Source of the DNA: Sipunculus nudus
Lineage: Eukaryota; Annelida; Sipuncula; Golfingiida; Sipunculidae
Assembly (NCBI GenBank): GCA_026874595.1
Contig: CM049318.1
Coordinates: 46,914,456 to 46,978,455 of the forward strand
Length of the DNA: 64,000 bases
Direction: 5' to 3'
The notes below the pieces were generated by a model that was not told the origin of the DNA, did not search any database, and saw only the letters and a list, made by a program, of their open reading frames with translations. A program made the translations under genes and the position numbers. Below are positions 48,828 to 61,830 of this stretch, piece after piece. How positions within the stretch are numbered: the first letter of the stretch is position 1; every line of letters starts with the position of its first letter.

Positions 48828-50553
48828 AACAAGGCCTACAGGCCTAAATAAGATGAACCTGTGCAACCAGATATACATCAGATATAATGCTTCCATGCTT
48901 GACCAATTATTTTTCAGGTACATGTGTGACATGTATAGGTACAGTGCAAGTACTAAACATTTTGAACTGGAGTACAAGCACCAATTACACAAACTTCACT
49001 GCTGAAATACTGGAATGGGTGCACACAATACAAAAATTATTATAGGTGGCGCCACAATTCTTGTGTACAATAAAGCCATCAAAGATGTATGGACATGCAA
49101 AATTTCAGGCAGATACTACAAACCACTTTTGAGCTATGTGCACAGATGCATGAAACAATTGTAGGTGGCATCAAAAGTCTTTTATACAAAGTATCTATCT
49201 GAGATGTATACATATGCCATATTTCAAGCTGATATATCAAATCCTTCCTGAGAAATAAGCATGGACATAACTGTGCAAAAAGTTATTGAAAGTGGTGACA
49301 CCAGTCTCGTGCATAAGAAAAACCATTAAAGATGCATGGACAAGTCAAAATGTCAGGCAAATACATCAAACTTTTCGAGTCAGGTGCACTGGGCTGACCT
49401 TAAAGCTCAGGTGAGGAAGACAGTTGCCCCGAGTGAACTAAAACAAATTGCCAGGTGTAGCTGCTGCACTGAGTCAACTTTTGACCTGAATTTGGCTGTA
49501 CTGAGTGAACTCTTGACCTGTTGCCAAATCTGATACAGTTGGCAGTCTTCCAAAGCTATAAATAGATCCAGACTTATCTTTGACCTATTGCCAAATCTGT
49601 TTACATATATTGAAAGACTTTGGTGACAATGCTTTTTTTCAAGCTGACATATCCATAAGACTGTTTTATCAAAATGTTTAGAATAAAAAAATGTAGTCCT
49701 TTAATTGTAAAAGGTTCAATAATTCTGCCCAACAATCATTTAAGTAAACTTGAAGGCCACCTAAGAATCATTTTTGTGCAATGTTACAGAAGTTGAAACA
49801 ACAGTTTTATAGAAGAAGACCATTGCAGTCCTCAGTTTGTTTGAAATAGGCTCACTAACGGCCACAAGACCAATTTCATGCAGCTTTCTTTGATTCTAAC
49901 AAAAATAAATTAACCAAATCTATTCTTAAACAACTGAAAGAACCCTACCCTAAGATAACCCTTATGAAAATTAATTGATTCAGCTTGACAGTTTCATCAT
50001 GAACCATTTTTAAACTGAAAGTTCTAGGCTTAAATTATGAGGTTTTTTGTCCATAAAAAAACAGGTTGATGTAGGTGGCACCACAAAAACTGCAATTTCA
50101 AATATGAGTCATGTGACCAACATTAACACCAACTTGGTGATGCTAGTTCCTGTCAATTCTGAGATTGTTATGTCAGTATGCTAAATTGGCCAAATGACCA
50201 AGTTCTAATTCATGTAACTCTGCCAAAATTAATCAAACTGAAACCATTTGAACAAACTTGAGAGAGCTCATCTCTTGGATCATTTCTGTGAAATACAGAA
50301 CAATTTGGCTGGACAATTTTGGAGAAGATTTTAAAGTTTTTTAAGCTTTTTCCCTATAAAGTCTATGTAAATGCAGATAGAAAAAAATAAGCAAAATCCT
50401 ACTGAGTTTTTTACATGACTGATTTTTTTTTGCATAAAATTTGGTGATGCTAGCTCATGCCATTTTTGAGGTAGTATAAGTTAATGTACGGCCTACAGCT
50501 GACGGCTGACAGTTGATGCCACACCGTCGCATAAGCTCCCGGGTTGCTAAAAA
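48828..50553 (-). mobile_element. Family A Helentron-like element, complete, compact
   Basis: The left end is AACAAGGCCTACAGGCCT then GATGAACCTGTGCA. The right end is CGTCGCATAAGCTCCCGGGTTGCTAAAAA in type. The length is 1.73 kb. The order is hairpin, three palindrome-bearing units (near 49046, 49165 and 49293), the 'gagtgaactcttgacctgttgcc' block, the body with 'aaactgaaaccatttgaacaaacttgag', and a GACGGCTGACAG stretch. This is the simplest full-length copy and a good reference for the family layout. Confidence 0.8.
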
Positions 50554-51215
50554 GTGTACCCAGTGTGATCACAGTAGGCCTGCCACATTTACACAAAAAT
50601 GAATGGGAAAAACTGAGACTGAGAGTATCTGTATTAGTGATATCCCAAATAACTGTGGCTGAACATGCAAAAGAAATGCAAAAATGAATGGGAAAAACTG
50701 AGACTGAGAGTATCTGTATTAGTGATATCCCAAATAACTGTGGCTGAACATGCAAAAGAAATGCAGTCACACCAACTGGCAAGTGACAGTGACAGTTTTT
50801 TTAGAGAGATTCTAAGGGCTGACAGGTGTACAATAACCAGACCTACAATGAAAAATTTATTTCAATCAAAAGGTTTTGATGTATCTTATGTGCCCTTCAT
50901 TCTCCATAAAGCTAAATCTAAAATAACCATAAGATAAAACAGGAGTTTGTGGTTGAATCAGTGGGTGTAAAAATGTCACTCTTGAAAAAATTTGAGATCT
51001 GCCATGCATGTGCAAAATCAGAGCTCCAGTCACTCGGCCTTTTTATGGTAAACAGACACACATGGACTGTGTTTACACACACAAATCCTCACCACACAGA
51101 ACCATAACAAGCTGTTAAGCAGCTAAAGTGGAGGTACCTGGACCATGTGCTGGGATAGTTTTGCTTGGAAACTTTCGGATAAAGCATAAATGATTTGATA
51201 GTGTGAAATAATAAG
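50554..51215. other. Unassigned DNA with a recent 85-bp duplication
   Basis: The stretch is flanked by two A elements and shares no family motif. A frame covering 50665-50937 is open for 90 codons but is partly created by the duplication. Its product is not recognised. Confidence 0.4.
50599..50764. repeat. Two tandem copies of an 85-bp sequence, nearly identical
   Basis: ATGAATGGGAAAAACTGAGA begins at 50599 and again at 50684. The copies agree without visible mismatch up to 'aagaaatgca', so the duplication is recent relative to the decayed surroundings. A period of 85 shifts the reading frame by one. Confidence 0.9.
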
Positions 51216-53561
51216 CACAAGACCTACAGGCCTAATGCAAACCTGTGCATTGGGAAATACACCAGATATAATGCTTCAATGCTGGACAATTACTTTCCAT
51301 GTATATGAACAATGCAAGTACTAAACAATTTGAGTATAAAACAATTACACAAACATCACTGTTGAAATTCTGGCATGGGTGCACACAACACAAAAATAAT
51401 TGTAGCTGGCACCACCAGTCTTGTATACAACGAAGCTATCAGAGATATATACATATGCCCAATTTTAGACTGATATATCAAACCCCTCCTGAGAAAATGC
51501 AGGGACACACACTGTGCAAAAGTCAATGTAGGTGGCAACACCTGTCTTGTGAGCGAGAAAGACATCAAAGACACATAGACAGGTCAAAATATTAGGCCAA
51601 TACATCTAAATTACCTTGAGTCTGATACATGGGGCTGACCAGGCTTAGGTGAGAAAGGCAGTTGCCCAAAGTGAACTGTGACAAATTGCTTGCTCAGGCT
51701 ACTGCACTGAGTGAACTCATGACCTGCACCTGGCTAGACTGAGTGAACTTTTCACTTGTACCTGGCTGCACTGAGTGAACTCTTGACCTGTTGCCTAATC
51801 TGATACAGTTGGCAGTCTGCCAAAGCTATAAATAGATCCAGACTGACCTTTGGCCTGTTGCCAAATCTGAAATAGTAGCCATACCTTTGCATAAGCTCTC
51901 AGATTGGCTCAACATGCAGCCCTGAGGGGCATGACACACATGAGGTGATAACATGATACTCATGAGGTGATCGAATGCTACCCATGAGGTGATCACATGG
52001 TGCCCATGAGGTGTTCACATGTCACCCATGAGGTGATCACATGCCTTATGCTTGGCTGCCCTGATTGAACTCTTGACCTATATCTGGCTGCACTTAATGA
52101 ACTCTTGATCTGTTGCCAAATCTGAAACAGTTGGCAGCTTCTCAACCTATTTAAAGATACAAACACAATCTAGGCCTGTTGGTAAATCTGTTTACACATA
52201 CTGAAATACTTTGGCTAAAATGCTTTTTTTTCAAGCTGACATATTCATAAACTTTTTATCAAAATATCTAGAATAATAAAGGATGCAGTCCTTTTATTGT
52301 TAAAGGTCCATTAGTTCTGCCAAAAATCATTCAAGTAAACTTGAACAAAGGCCACCTAAGAATGTTTTTTTGTGCAATGTTACAGAAAATATAATTGAAA
52401 CAATAATTTTGTAGAAGAACACTATTGCAGTCCTCAGTTTGAAATAGACATAATAATGGCCATAAGACCAATTTAAGCTTTTCACAACTCAACCAAAAAT
52501 CAACAAACTCAATCTATTCTGATATGATTGAAAGAACCATGTCCTAGGATAGTTCTTTTGAAAATTTGAACAATTCAACTTGACAGTTTCATCACAAACA
52601 TTTTAAGCTGAAAGAGGCTAAAATTATGAGGTTTTTTGCCCATAAATACAGGTCAATGTAGGGTGGCACCACAAAATCTGCAACTTCAAATATGAGTCAT
52701 GTGACCAACAGTTGCACAACACTTGGTAATGCTAGCTTCTGTCATTTCTGAGATTACTTTGTCAGTATGCTTACTTGCCCTAATGACTAAGTTCAAATTT
52801 GTGTCACTTCGCTAAAATTCATCAAATGCAAACCATTTGAACAAACTTGAGAGGGCTTGCTTCTGGGATCATTTCTGTAAAATATTGAACAATTTGGCTG
52901 GACCTGAAGAAGACTTTTAAAAGTTTTTCAGCTTTTTCCCTATTAAATCTAAGTACATGCAGATAGCAAAAAAATAAGCGTAATCCCACAATTTTTGATA
53001 TGTGACAGATTATTGCATAAAATCTGGGGATGGTAGCTCCTACTGTTCCTGAGAAATTATGGGTTAATGTATAGATGAACAATGACCCCCCATACAAACA
53101 AAGGTCAATGCAGGTGGCACCACCAATACCTCAGTTTCATATATGACTCATGTAACCAACACCGCCAAAAAATTTTGGTGATGATAGCGCCGGCTGTTTC
53201 TGCGATTGTCATTTTAGTATGCTTTTTTGGACAGATGACTAAGTTCAACTTCCTGTAACTCGGCCAAAATTCACTAAACTTGAACCATTCGAACAAACTT
53301 GTAAGAGATGATATAAAAGATTATTTCTGTGATATATTGAAAAATTTGACTTGACCATTTTGTTTTAGAAGATTTTTAAAGTTTTTTTTAGCTTTTTCTC
53401 TATAAAATCTAAGAAAATGCAGAGTTTTTCAGATGGCTTATTTTTTTAATTAAATTTCATGATGCTAGCTCTAGTCGTTTTTGAATAGTATGGCTTAATG
53501 TACAGACGATGGACTACGGATGCCGCCACAGCATCGAATTAGCTTACAGGTTCACTAAAAA
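51216..53561 (-). mobile_element. Family A element, complete, sister of 15597-18022
   Basis: The left end is CACAAGACCTACAGGCCT then GCAAACCTGTGCA. The right end is TTAGCTTACAGGTTCACTAAAAA. It has the same block order as 15597-18022, including the 'cccatgaggtgatcacatg' array at 51925-52045 with more units. Confidence 0.8.
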
Positions 53562-54911
53562 TTACTACAGATGCAAATTGAATGCAAAATTATAATACAG
53601 ATACATCTCACTAATGGCAAAATCTTGAATTAAGTTGAGTATGGATACCAATTACTTATAATCTATGTATAGACGTCTTTATATAACCACAGAGAGCTGT
53701 ATACTTACGTGATTGTTAACATTGCCAGGCATGAAGAATATCTAAAATCATAAATATACATTTTTTAAAAGCTTAAAAAAAACATTCTTGTCAATATAAA
53801 CCATAGATACCCTGAAATCTGAAGGTCTAGAGGCATGATGTAATGGATGCTGATAAACTGGTGCCAAGGCTAGATGAATCTGCTTTACACGGCTAACATA
53901 CCAGTATATGGTGAAATGACTCAATTCAATTTTTATAATTCAGCCAAAATTCATTCTTTGGAACTATAAAAGATAATTATTATAAGAATTATTCAGGGGA
54001 TTATTTTTGTAAAATATTAAACAAAGTGGCCTCAGTGGCATCAGTCAAAAAACGTTTTGCAGGTTAACAACTCATATGGGAAAATACAGGAAAATGGCTA
54101 AGTTAAGCTTCCCATAACTCAGCCAAAAATCAGTGAACCAAAACCATTTGAACAAACTTGAATTATCAACATCTAAGAATAATTACTGTGTGAGATTTAA
54201 GAATTTGGCCCAGTGGTTTTTGAGAAGATCTTTGTAGCCACTGAGCTGAAATGGGCTGTTATGGCATATGACTAAATTCAGCTTCCCATAACTCAGCCAA
54301 AGTCACTGAACTGAGACCATTTGAATAAACTTCAGAAAGCACTACCCTAGGATCATTTCTGTGTGATATTAAACAATTTGGCCATATGGTTTCAGAGAAG
54401 AAGTTATTTGTAGCCCTCAGTATGATACGGGTACTGATGACCCCCGTACAAAAAAGGCCGATCCAGGTGGCGCCACCAACACCTCAATTTCAGATATGAC
54501 TCATGTGACCAACATTGGCATAAAATTTGGTGATGATCACTTCAGCCGTTTCTGAGATTGTAATTTTAGTATGCTTTTTGGACAGATGACTAAGTTCAAC
54601 TTCCTGTAACTCGGCCAAAAATCACCGAACTTAAACCATTCGAACAAACTTGAGAGAGATTGTTCCAGGAATCATTTCTGTGAAATATTGGACAATTTGG
54701 CTGAACAGTTTCTGAGAAGAAGATTTTTAAAGCTTTTTTAGCTTTTTCCCTATAAAATCTTAGAAAATGCAGTTAGCCAAAAAATAAGCAAAATCCGATA
54801 GTTTTTTAGATGACTAATTTTTGCATAAAATTTCGTGATGCTAACTCTTGCCGTTTTCAAGATAGTATGGGTTAACGTACAGACGACGGACGACCATCAC
54901 AGGTTCGCTAA
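53562..54911 (-). mobile_element. Family A right-half fragment
   Basis: The body restarts at 'ttactacagatgcaaattgaatgc' right after a complete A right end, and finishes CATCACAGGTTCGCTAATAA. It corresponds to 22781-24137. Confidence 0.7.
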
Positions 54912-55370
54912 TAATATTGCTCTTGATCATCTTTAAATTACAAGTAGTATTATGATCCCTACTGTACATATGAGTCTGAGTAAGGTCTGAGTGTGTAAAT
55001 TTGCTGTACATTGTGTATATGACAGCTTGTATACGACCACATTAATCATGCTGGGGCCCAGATTAACAGGTGTCTGTGACCTGCCAAGAGTACACCAGTA
55101 CAATGTAACCCACCTGGCAGCGATCATTCACCTTCTTCATCATTTATCATCTATTTTCAGGTGTTTTTTTCCTCACATGTTTTACATGACTTTCAAGGAG
55201 TTTACTGAGCCTACAGATGTATGAATGATGTATTTTTACAGAGACTCTTGACTGAAATCTCTTAACTGCAGTGATTGTGCTTATTTTTTACAGTTTTTGC
55301 TGTAATGATCATATCAGATTACAAAGTTAATAAATCCAGCTTGGTAAATAATATTTATGATGTGTTAAAA
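54912..55370. other. Unassigned DNA, no supported gene
   Basis: I recognise no repeat motifs and no frame longer than 77 codons. It forms the left flank of the 28-bp minisatellite. Confidence 0.4.
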
Positions 55371-55513
55371 AGGACTCTAAAGAGAAGATAACAGGACAAC
55401 AGGAAAACTGAAGAGGTGATAGGACAAAGTGAAAACAAAGTGGTGATAGGACAAAGTGAAAACAGAAGAGAGGACAAGACAAAGTGAAAACAGAAGAGGT
55501 GAAAGGATAAAGT
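55371..55513. repeat. 28-bp minisatellite, block 1
   Basis: The units are variants of GTGAAAACAGAAGAGGTGAT AGGATAAA. The block is cut after 'aggataaagt' by a family B element, and resumes at 58584 with 'cagaagaggtgaaaggat'. Confidence 0.9.
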
Positions 55514-55698
55514 AACAAGTGACCCATGGGTCATGACGCTCAGCTGACTGGGAAGAGATTCGCTAAAGGAAATTTTATCATCAGAATGGTAGTATATACC
55601 CATTCAACTGAAGCATCAAACAGATTAACCAACAGGCCAAGATTTAGTCTGTATTTATATATCTCAAAAATAGAGAAAAAATGTGTAAACTTTAAAAA

Positions 55699-56877
55699 CT
55701 AGAATACGGGTAGCCGACAAGTGACTATGTGTATCCGCCAAAATCAGAGTGGAACAGTTGAAGTGAGGCATGGATTGAGTGGCAAGGGGAAATAGAGTAA
55801 GGTATGTTGCATATTAGCTTGGATGTCTGCAGCCTTAATGTGTATGTAGATTGTGCCACCTACCACAAATCCAGAAAGCTGTCCAAGTTGTATACATATG
55901 CAAAATTTTAGGCAGAAAAGTCAAACAACTACATGTATATGAGTGATTTTAGCCGACGGCAGACAAACAGACAGACGCTGTGCAAAAATGGTTGCAGGTG
56001 GCCCCTCCAGTTTTGTGTATGATAAAGACCTATGTGAGATCTATACACATGGAAAATTTTGGCCCAATCGTTCAAACGTTCCCCAGATATGAGCTCGGAT
56101 GTCTGCAGCATAAACTAGAATGTAGGTGGCGCCACCTGTCATTAAATCAAGAAAGCTATCCAGGATGTATAAAACTGCAAAATTTTAGGCAGATATGTCA
56201 AACCACTGCCGAGATATGAGTGACATTATCCCACAGCAGAAAACAGACAGACGCTGTGCAAAAATGGTTGCAGGTGGCGCCACCAGTTTTGCGTATGATA
56301 AAGAGCTATGTGATATCTATACACATGCAAAATTTTGGCCCAATCGGTCAAACTGTGTCTGAGATATAAGCTTGGATGTGATCAGCGTGAACGTGAATGT
56401 AGGTGGCGCCATCTGTCATAAAATCAAGAAAGCTATCCTGGATGTATATGCATGCCGAATTTCAGGTGAATTAGTCAATTCACTGCAGAGATATGAGTGA
56501 TTTTTACCCAAGGCAGATGAACAGATGGACACTGTGCAAACATGGTTACAGGTGGCGCCACCACTTTTGTGTATGTTATAAAGCAATCCAAGGGCTACAT
56601 TTGTATAAATTTTATTTCCTGATTGGTCAAATGGTTCCCGAGATATGAGGGTTTATGTGTGGATAAGACGCACAAATGGACGCTGGATAGAGGGGAAAGG
56701 TCAGAGGTCAACACAAATTGGTTAGGCACTAGTTCACATGTGACTAGATAATTAGTGTAAGTTTCTGAAAAATCGGTCCATTTTTCTCAGAGGAGCTCTC
56801 TGGAAACAAACGTGGCGGCGGCGGAGGAACCCGGTCAAAAACATAGTATCTGCAAAACTTCGTTTTGGAGGATACAA
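55699..56877 (-). mobile_element. Family C element inside family B
   Basis: The left end is 'ctagaatacgggtagccgacaag-tgacta', a weakened hairpin, then GTATCCGCCAAAA (exact arm). The right end is CGTTTTGGAGGATACAA. The flanks 'gtgtaaactttaaaaa' and 'aaatacaggtggctccacc' are the two sides of a B tandem unit. Here too the target is an A-run. Confidence 0.8.
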
Positions 56878-56883
56878 AAATAC

Positions 56884-58440
56884 AGGTGGCTCCACCAGTC
56901 TGCAGAAACTAATAAAAACACTTAATGGTCAATATCCATGCAAAGAATCATGGTGATCTCTGCATTAGTTGTTCAGATACTTCAGCTTTTGTATCAAATT
57001 GTCCATTATTCTGAGGGATAATTCAGAGTCCTATAGCTTGAAGGATATGGGTAACAGAGACCTAATTTCAAGTTTCCACAGGCACTCTTCATGGGCCTCC
57101 TTGTATGACAAGAATGAAGTTTCTAGGTCCAGTTGTTGCAATTTGTACCCTGTTGACAGATAACCACATCTTTAAAGGTCTCAAAAAAAGAGAAAAAAAA
57201 TTCGTAAAAATTTGAAAAAAATAGAGGTGGCGCACCCATTCTGCAGAAACTGTTGGAACAGCTCATGATCCATATGTATGCCGAAAATCATGACCATCAG
57301 TGTTGTAGTTATTGAGATATTGAAGATTTTGTATGAAATTTTTTACTACTCTGGGGGGTACTTTGGGGCCCCATAGCTCTAGGGTTGGGTAACAAAGACC
57401 TAATTTCTGGTTTCCATGGAGACTTTTCATAGGTCTCTCAGTGTGTCGAGAATGAAGATTCTAGGTCCAGTTGTTACGATTTGTGCCACGCTAACAGATG
57501 ACAGCATCCTTAAAGGTCTCACAAATAGAGGAAAAAATCGTGAAAAATCGAACAATACAGGTGGCGCCACCAGTCTGCAGGAACTGATTGAACATCTCAT
57601 AATCAATATGTATGCCAAAAATCATGACCATCAGTGATGTAGTTATTGAGATATTGAAGTTTTTGTATGAAATTTTTGACAACTCTGGGGGGTACTTTTG
57701 GGCCCCATAGCTCGAAGGATATGGTTAACAGAGACCTAATTTCTGGTTTCCAAGGATATTTTTCATGGACCTCTCAGTGTGTCAAGAATTAAGATTCTAG
57801 GTCCAGTCTTTACGATTTGTTCCTTGTTAACAGATGTTCACATTTTGAAAGGTCTCAAAAATAGAGAAAAAAATTCGTAAAAAATTGAACGATATAGGTG
57901 GCGCCACCAGTCTGCAGGAAGTAATGGAACATCTCATGATCAATATGTATGCCAAAAATCATGACCATCAGTCAAGTATTTAATGAGATATTGAAGTTTT
58001 TGCATGAAATTTTTTACTTTTCTGGGGGGTACTTTGGGGCCCCATAGCTGCAAGGATATGGGTAACAGAGACCTAATTTCTGGTTTCCATGGAGACTTTT
58101 CATAGGTCTCTCAGTGTGTCGAGAATGAAGATTCTAGGTCCAGTTGTTAGGATTTGTGCCTTGTTAACAGATGTTCACATTTTTAAAGGTATCAAAAATA
58201 GAGAAAAAAATTCGTAAAAAATCGAAAAATACAGGTGGCGCCACCAGTCCTCAGGAAGTGATGGAACATCTCATGATCAATATGTATGCCAAAAATCATG
58301 ACCATCAGTCAAGTAGTTAATGAGATATTGAAGTTTTTGTATGAAATTTTTTACTTTTCTGGGGGGTACTTTGGAGCCCCATAGCTGGAAGGATATGGGA
58401 AACAGAGACCTAATTTCTGGTTTCCAAGGAGATTTTTCAT
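56884..58440. repeat. 337-bp tandem array of family B with GGTGGCGCCACC
   Basis: AGGTGG starts at 56884, 57225, 57559, 57896 and 58233, with spacings of 341, 334, 337 and 337 bp. Each unit has the palindrome (or a decayed form), 'ctgcaggaa-tgat-gaacat', 'ccatagct', 'aacagagacctaatttctgg' and 'ggtctcaaaaatagag'. Confidence 0.9.
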
Positions 58441-58583
58441 TGACCTCTCAGAATGTAAAGTTACAAGATTCTAAGTCCAGCGGTTACGATTTGTGCCAGG
58501 TTAACGGACAGACCGACAGACGGACGACGGACAAAGAGTGATTGCTATAGCTCAGCATGACTGAAAGTCAGCTGAGCTAAAAA

Positions 58584-58911
58584 CAGAAGAGGTGAAAGGA
58601 TCAAGTGAAAACAGAAGAGGTGATAAGTCAAAGTGAAAACAGAAGAGGTGATAGGATAAAGTGAAAACAGAAGAGGTGATAGGATAAAGTGAAAACAGAA
58701 GAGGTGATAGGATAAGGTGAAAACAGAAGAGGTGACAAAACAAAGTGAAAACAGAAGAGATGACTGGACAAATTGAAAACAGAAGAGAGGACAAGACAAA
58801 GTGAAAACAGTAGAAGTGAAAGGATAAAGTGAAAACAAAAGAGGTGAAACGATAAAGTGAAAACAGAAGAGGTGATTGATTAAAGTGAAAACAGAAGAGG
58901 GGCAAGACAAA
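58584..58911. repeat. 28-bp minisatellite, block 2
   Basis: There are about 12 units. The unit-variant order at 58745-58875 (…gagatgactggacaaattg…gtagaagtgaaagg…) is repeated at about 60985-61110 in block 3. The blocks were therefore one array, with higher-order copies, before the insertions. Confidence 0.9.
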
Positions 58912-60816
58912 AACAAGGGACCTATGGGTCACTGTGCTCAGCTGACGTTAACCTTGAAGGTAAAAATCTAAAATGATATCTAATGGAGATAAAGTGTAAG
59001 AGGAAGAGGTAATAAAGGCCATGGTTGGTTTATATGATTGGTTTGTATTGATGAGCAAGAAATTGTTGCAAAAAATATTTTGTGACCTGACCATGTGTTT
59101 CCTAATGTTGAAACTAAAGCATGTGAGCAGTTTGTGAACAAATGATCTGTACTATAACCATGATCATTAATTGGTTTTTTGATTAACTGTTGACATTTCA
59201 GTAGTTTACACATTTGTTCAACTGAATCTATTTTTTTGTATAATATATATTATTAAATATATATGTATTTTTTTTATGAAATGTATACAGTTGAAATACA
59301 GCTAATAAACAACATAAAACAGGGCAAACAAAGCCTGATCTCAAATTCTGCTGAGGCAGGAAAATAATGAACACATGTTTGTATTAAATCCTGATTTTTT
59401 TATCACATCAATTATTTTCTAATTTAAGTTTATATTTCTATACATTTCCAATTTAACATATATATCTGGATATAAAAGTTGATTCATAATTCTCAATTGT
59501 ATCATCATAAATCTCAATCTTGTCAGATAACACACCACATCATGCATACAAATGTTTATCTATTTTTTACCACAAAAATATATCTTTTAAATCTGCAAAA
59601 CAGTATCTAAAAATAATACTTGATTTAGATTTCACAATTTTTAATTGTGTCTTTATTTATTCATAATGTGCTTCATATTTTATAATAAATTAAGCATACT
59701 GATGGGTTCATTTATATTTATAAAATCATTTAAAAGAAAATTGATTTCTTTAAAAATGCTACATTACACAACATTGCATCTTCTGGGTTACACCTTGAAT
59801 TATTTTTTCAATGAAAGTTTTTGCATATCGGAGTGGAAACAGCATTACAATTAAGGAGATACAGTGAAAACAATAACAATTACTGCATAACACTTGGTGG
59901 GTTGGGTTTGCGGGGGGGGGGGGGGGGGGGTGATTGGGGTGGTGATATGAGAATAACTGTACACCTGTCACAGCAGGGGATCTCCCCCAGTGACTGTAAC
60001 AAATCAGAAACCCTGGCATAGCTGACTTCCAGTGACCTGGAGTGGGACCCTGCATCTGTAATCAAAGCAAGTGACTACAGAAAAAAAAATCAATAACTAG
60101 CTTAATTTTCAAGCTTTTATTTTCAAATTTCAGATTTAGACAAACTAAATATTTATGTTTACATGCTGTGAAAATTAAATCAATGGTGCTTATAGGAAAA
60201 AAACGTGCCATGGTCAAAGTTGGGCAAAATTTAAGGTACTGATTTTTTTTTTATGCTAATAACTTAAAAAAATTACAAAATTCAGATCTAATTTTGGGTA
60301 AACAATTGAATCTTAATTAAACATAGTTAAATACTTGAGAAAATAGACTCTAGTTTCAAAATTTTTCATGTTAAGTGAGTTATTATTTTTCCTGATTTTT
60401 TACAAAGTCCATTATGTTTGGGCCCATAACTTAAAGAATTTATACTTTTCAGTCTTAATTTCTGGCATGTACATAGGAACTATATAGAGGAATATTTATG
60501 GTAAATATGAGGAAAAACAGATGAGTAGTTTTGATATTAGGCAGTCCTGAAGTGTGAAAATAGGATTTTAATAAAAAATTGAGGTTTTTCCTTAATTTCT
60601 CAAAGGAACGAAGTCGCAAAGACCCAGTTTTCGGCTTGGAAGGAGATCTTGGGGATATCTAACATTATGCTGAATTTTGGATTCCTAGGTCTTACGGTTT
60701 CAAAACGTGCCACATCTACGGACGGACGGACGGACGGACGGACAGACAGACGGACGGACGACTGACAATGGACCACGACTATAGCTCAGATGACTTATAG
60801 TCAGCTGAGCTAAAAA
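58912..60816 (-). mobile_element. Family B element inside the 28-bp array
   Basis: The left end is AACAAGGGACCTATGGGTCA then GTGCTCAGCTGA. The right end is ATAGTCAGCTGAGCTAAAAA. The right 750 bp matches 10100-11573 ('cttaatttctcaaaggaac', 'tctggcatgtacataggaac'). The left 1.1 kb is AT-rich and private to this copy, with a 19-G run at 59912-59930. There is no coding frame. Confidence 0.8.
60718..60762. repeat. (GGAC)n microsatellite before the family B right arm
   Basis: There are about ten GGAC/AGAC tetranucleotides. Shorter versions occur at the same place, 20-60 bp inside the right end, in nearly all A and B copies (for example 11497-11522, 37013-37056, 58499-58533). Confidence 0.9.
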
Positions 60817-61480
60817 GGAGAAGTGAAAGGATAAAATAAAAACAGAAGAGGTGGAAGGAAAAGGTGAAAACAGAAGAAGTGACAAAACAAAGTGAAAACA
60901 GGAGAGGAGCCAGGATAAAGTGAAAGCAGAAAAGGTGATAGGACAAAGTGAAAACAAAAGTGGTGATAGGACAAAGTGAAAACAGAAGAGATGACTGGAC
61001 AAATTGAAAACAGAAGAGAGGACAAGACAAAGTGAAAACAGTAGAAGTGAAAGGATAAAGTGAAAACAAAAGAGGTGAAACGATAAAGTGAAAACAGAAG
61101 AGGTGATAGGATAAAGTGAAAACAGAAGAGGTGATAGGACAAAGTGAAAACAGAAGAGGTGATAGGATAAAGTGAAAACAGAAGAGGTGATAGGATAAAG
61201 TGAAAACAGAAGAGGTGATAGGATAAAGTGAAAACAGAAGAGGTGATAGGACAAAGTGAAAACAGAAGAGGGGCAAGACAAAGAAAAAACAAAAGAAGTG
61301 AAAGGATAAAATAAAAACAGAAGAGGTGGTAGGAAAAAGTGAAAACAGAAGAGGTGACAAAACAAAGTGAAAACAGGAGAGGAGCCAGGATTAAATGAAA
61401 ACAAAAGTGGTGATAGGGCAAAGTGAAAACAGAAGAGAGGACAAGAAAAAGGGAAAACAGAAGAAATGACAGGAAAAAGA
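60817..61480. repeat. 28-bp minisatellite, block 3, with ~475-bp higher-order repeat
   Basis: Adjacent units start 28 bp apart (61144, 61172 and so on). The variant 'gaggagccagg' occurs at 60904 and 61379, 475 bp apart (17 units less one base). The minus strand is free of stops in all frames over long distances, which gives spurious proteins up to 261 residues. Confidence 0.9.
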
Positions 61481-61830
61481 AACAAGCCCTACAGGCCTAA
61501 TGCGAACCTGTGCATTCTGATATACACAAGGTATAACGCTTCAATGCTGAACCATTATTTTTTATATTTATGAACAATACAAGTACTAAACATTTTGATC
61601 AAGAAACAATCACACAAACATCACTGCTGAAATTCATCACTGCTGAAATTCTGGCATGGGTGCACACAACACAAAAATGATTGTAGCTGGCACCACCAGT
61701 CTTGTATACAACGAAGCTATCAGAGATATATACATATGCCAAATTTCAGACTGATATATCAAACCCTTCCTGAGAAATAAGCAGGGACACACACTGTCCA
61801 AAAATTATTGTAGGTGGCACCACCATTATT
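61481..61830 (-). mobile_element. Family A left-end fragment
   Basis: AACAAGCCCTACAGGCCT then GCGAACCTGTGCA abuts the 28-bp array. It has the tandem-core entry ('acaacacaaaaatgattgtagctgg', another empty site for family C) and one further palindrome site at 61816-61827. It breaks off near 61830 into 130 bp of unassigned sequence. Confidence 0.65.

Larger units (their letters stand above)
55514..58583 (-). mobile_element. Family B element carrying family C, inside the 28-bp array
   Basis: The left end is AACAAGTGACCCATGGGTCA then TGACGCTCAGCTGA. The right end is AGTCAGCTGAGCTAAAAA, preceded by CGGACAGACCGACAGACGG. The total is 3.07 kb, including a family C element. The rest is mainly a 337-bp tandem array. 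Both outer flanks are 28-bp units, so the limits are precise to a few A bases. Confidence 0.85.

Noticed and set aside
50450-50937. Frames on both strands around 50665
   Set aside because: The 85-bp duplication shifts frame and lengthens both strands' frames by chance. No known protein family is visible.
60700-61485. Open frames up to 261 residues on the minus strand
   Set aside because: They are translations of the 28-bp minisatellite. All three frames are open at once and give the same repeated FCFHF/LFSL words in shifted order, and they run across the family B boundary.
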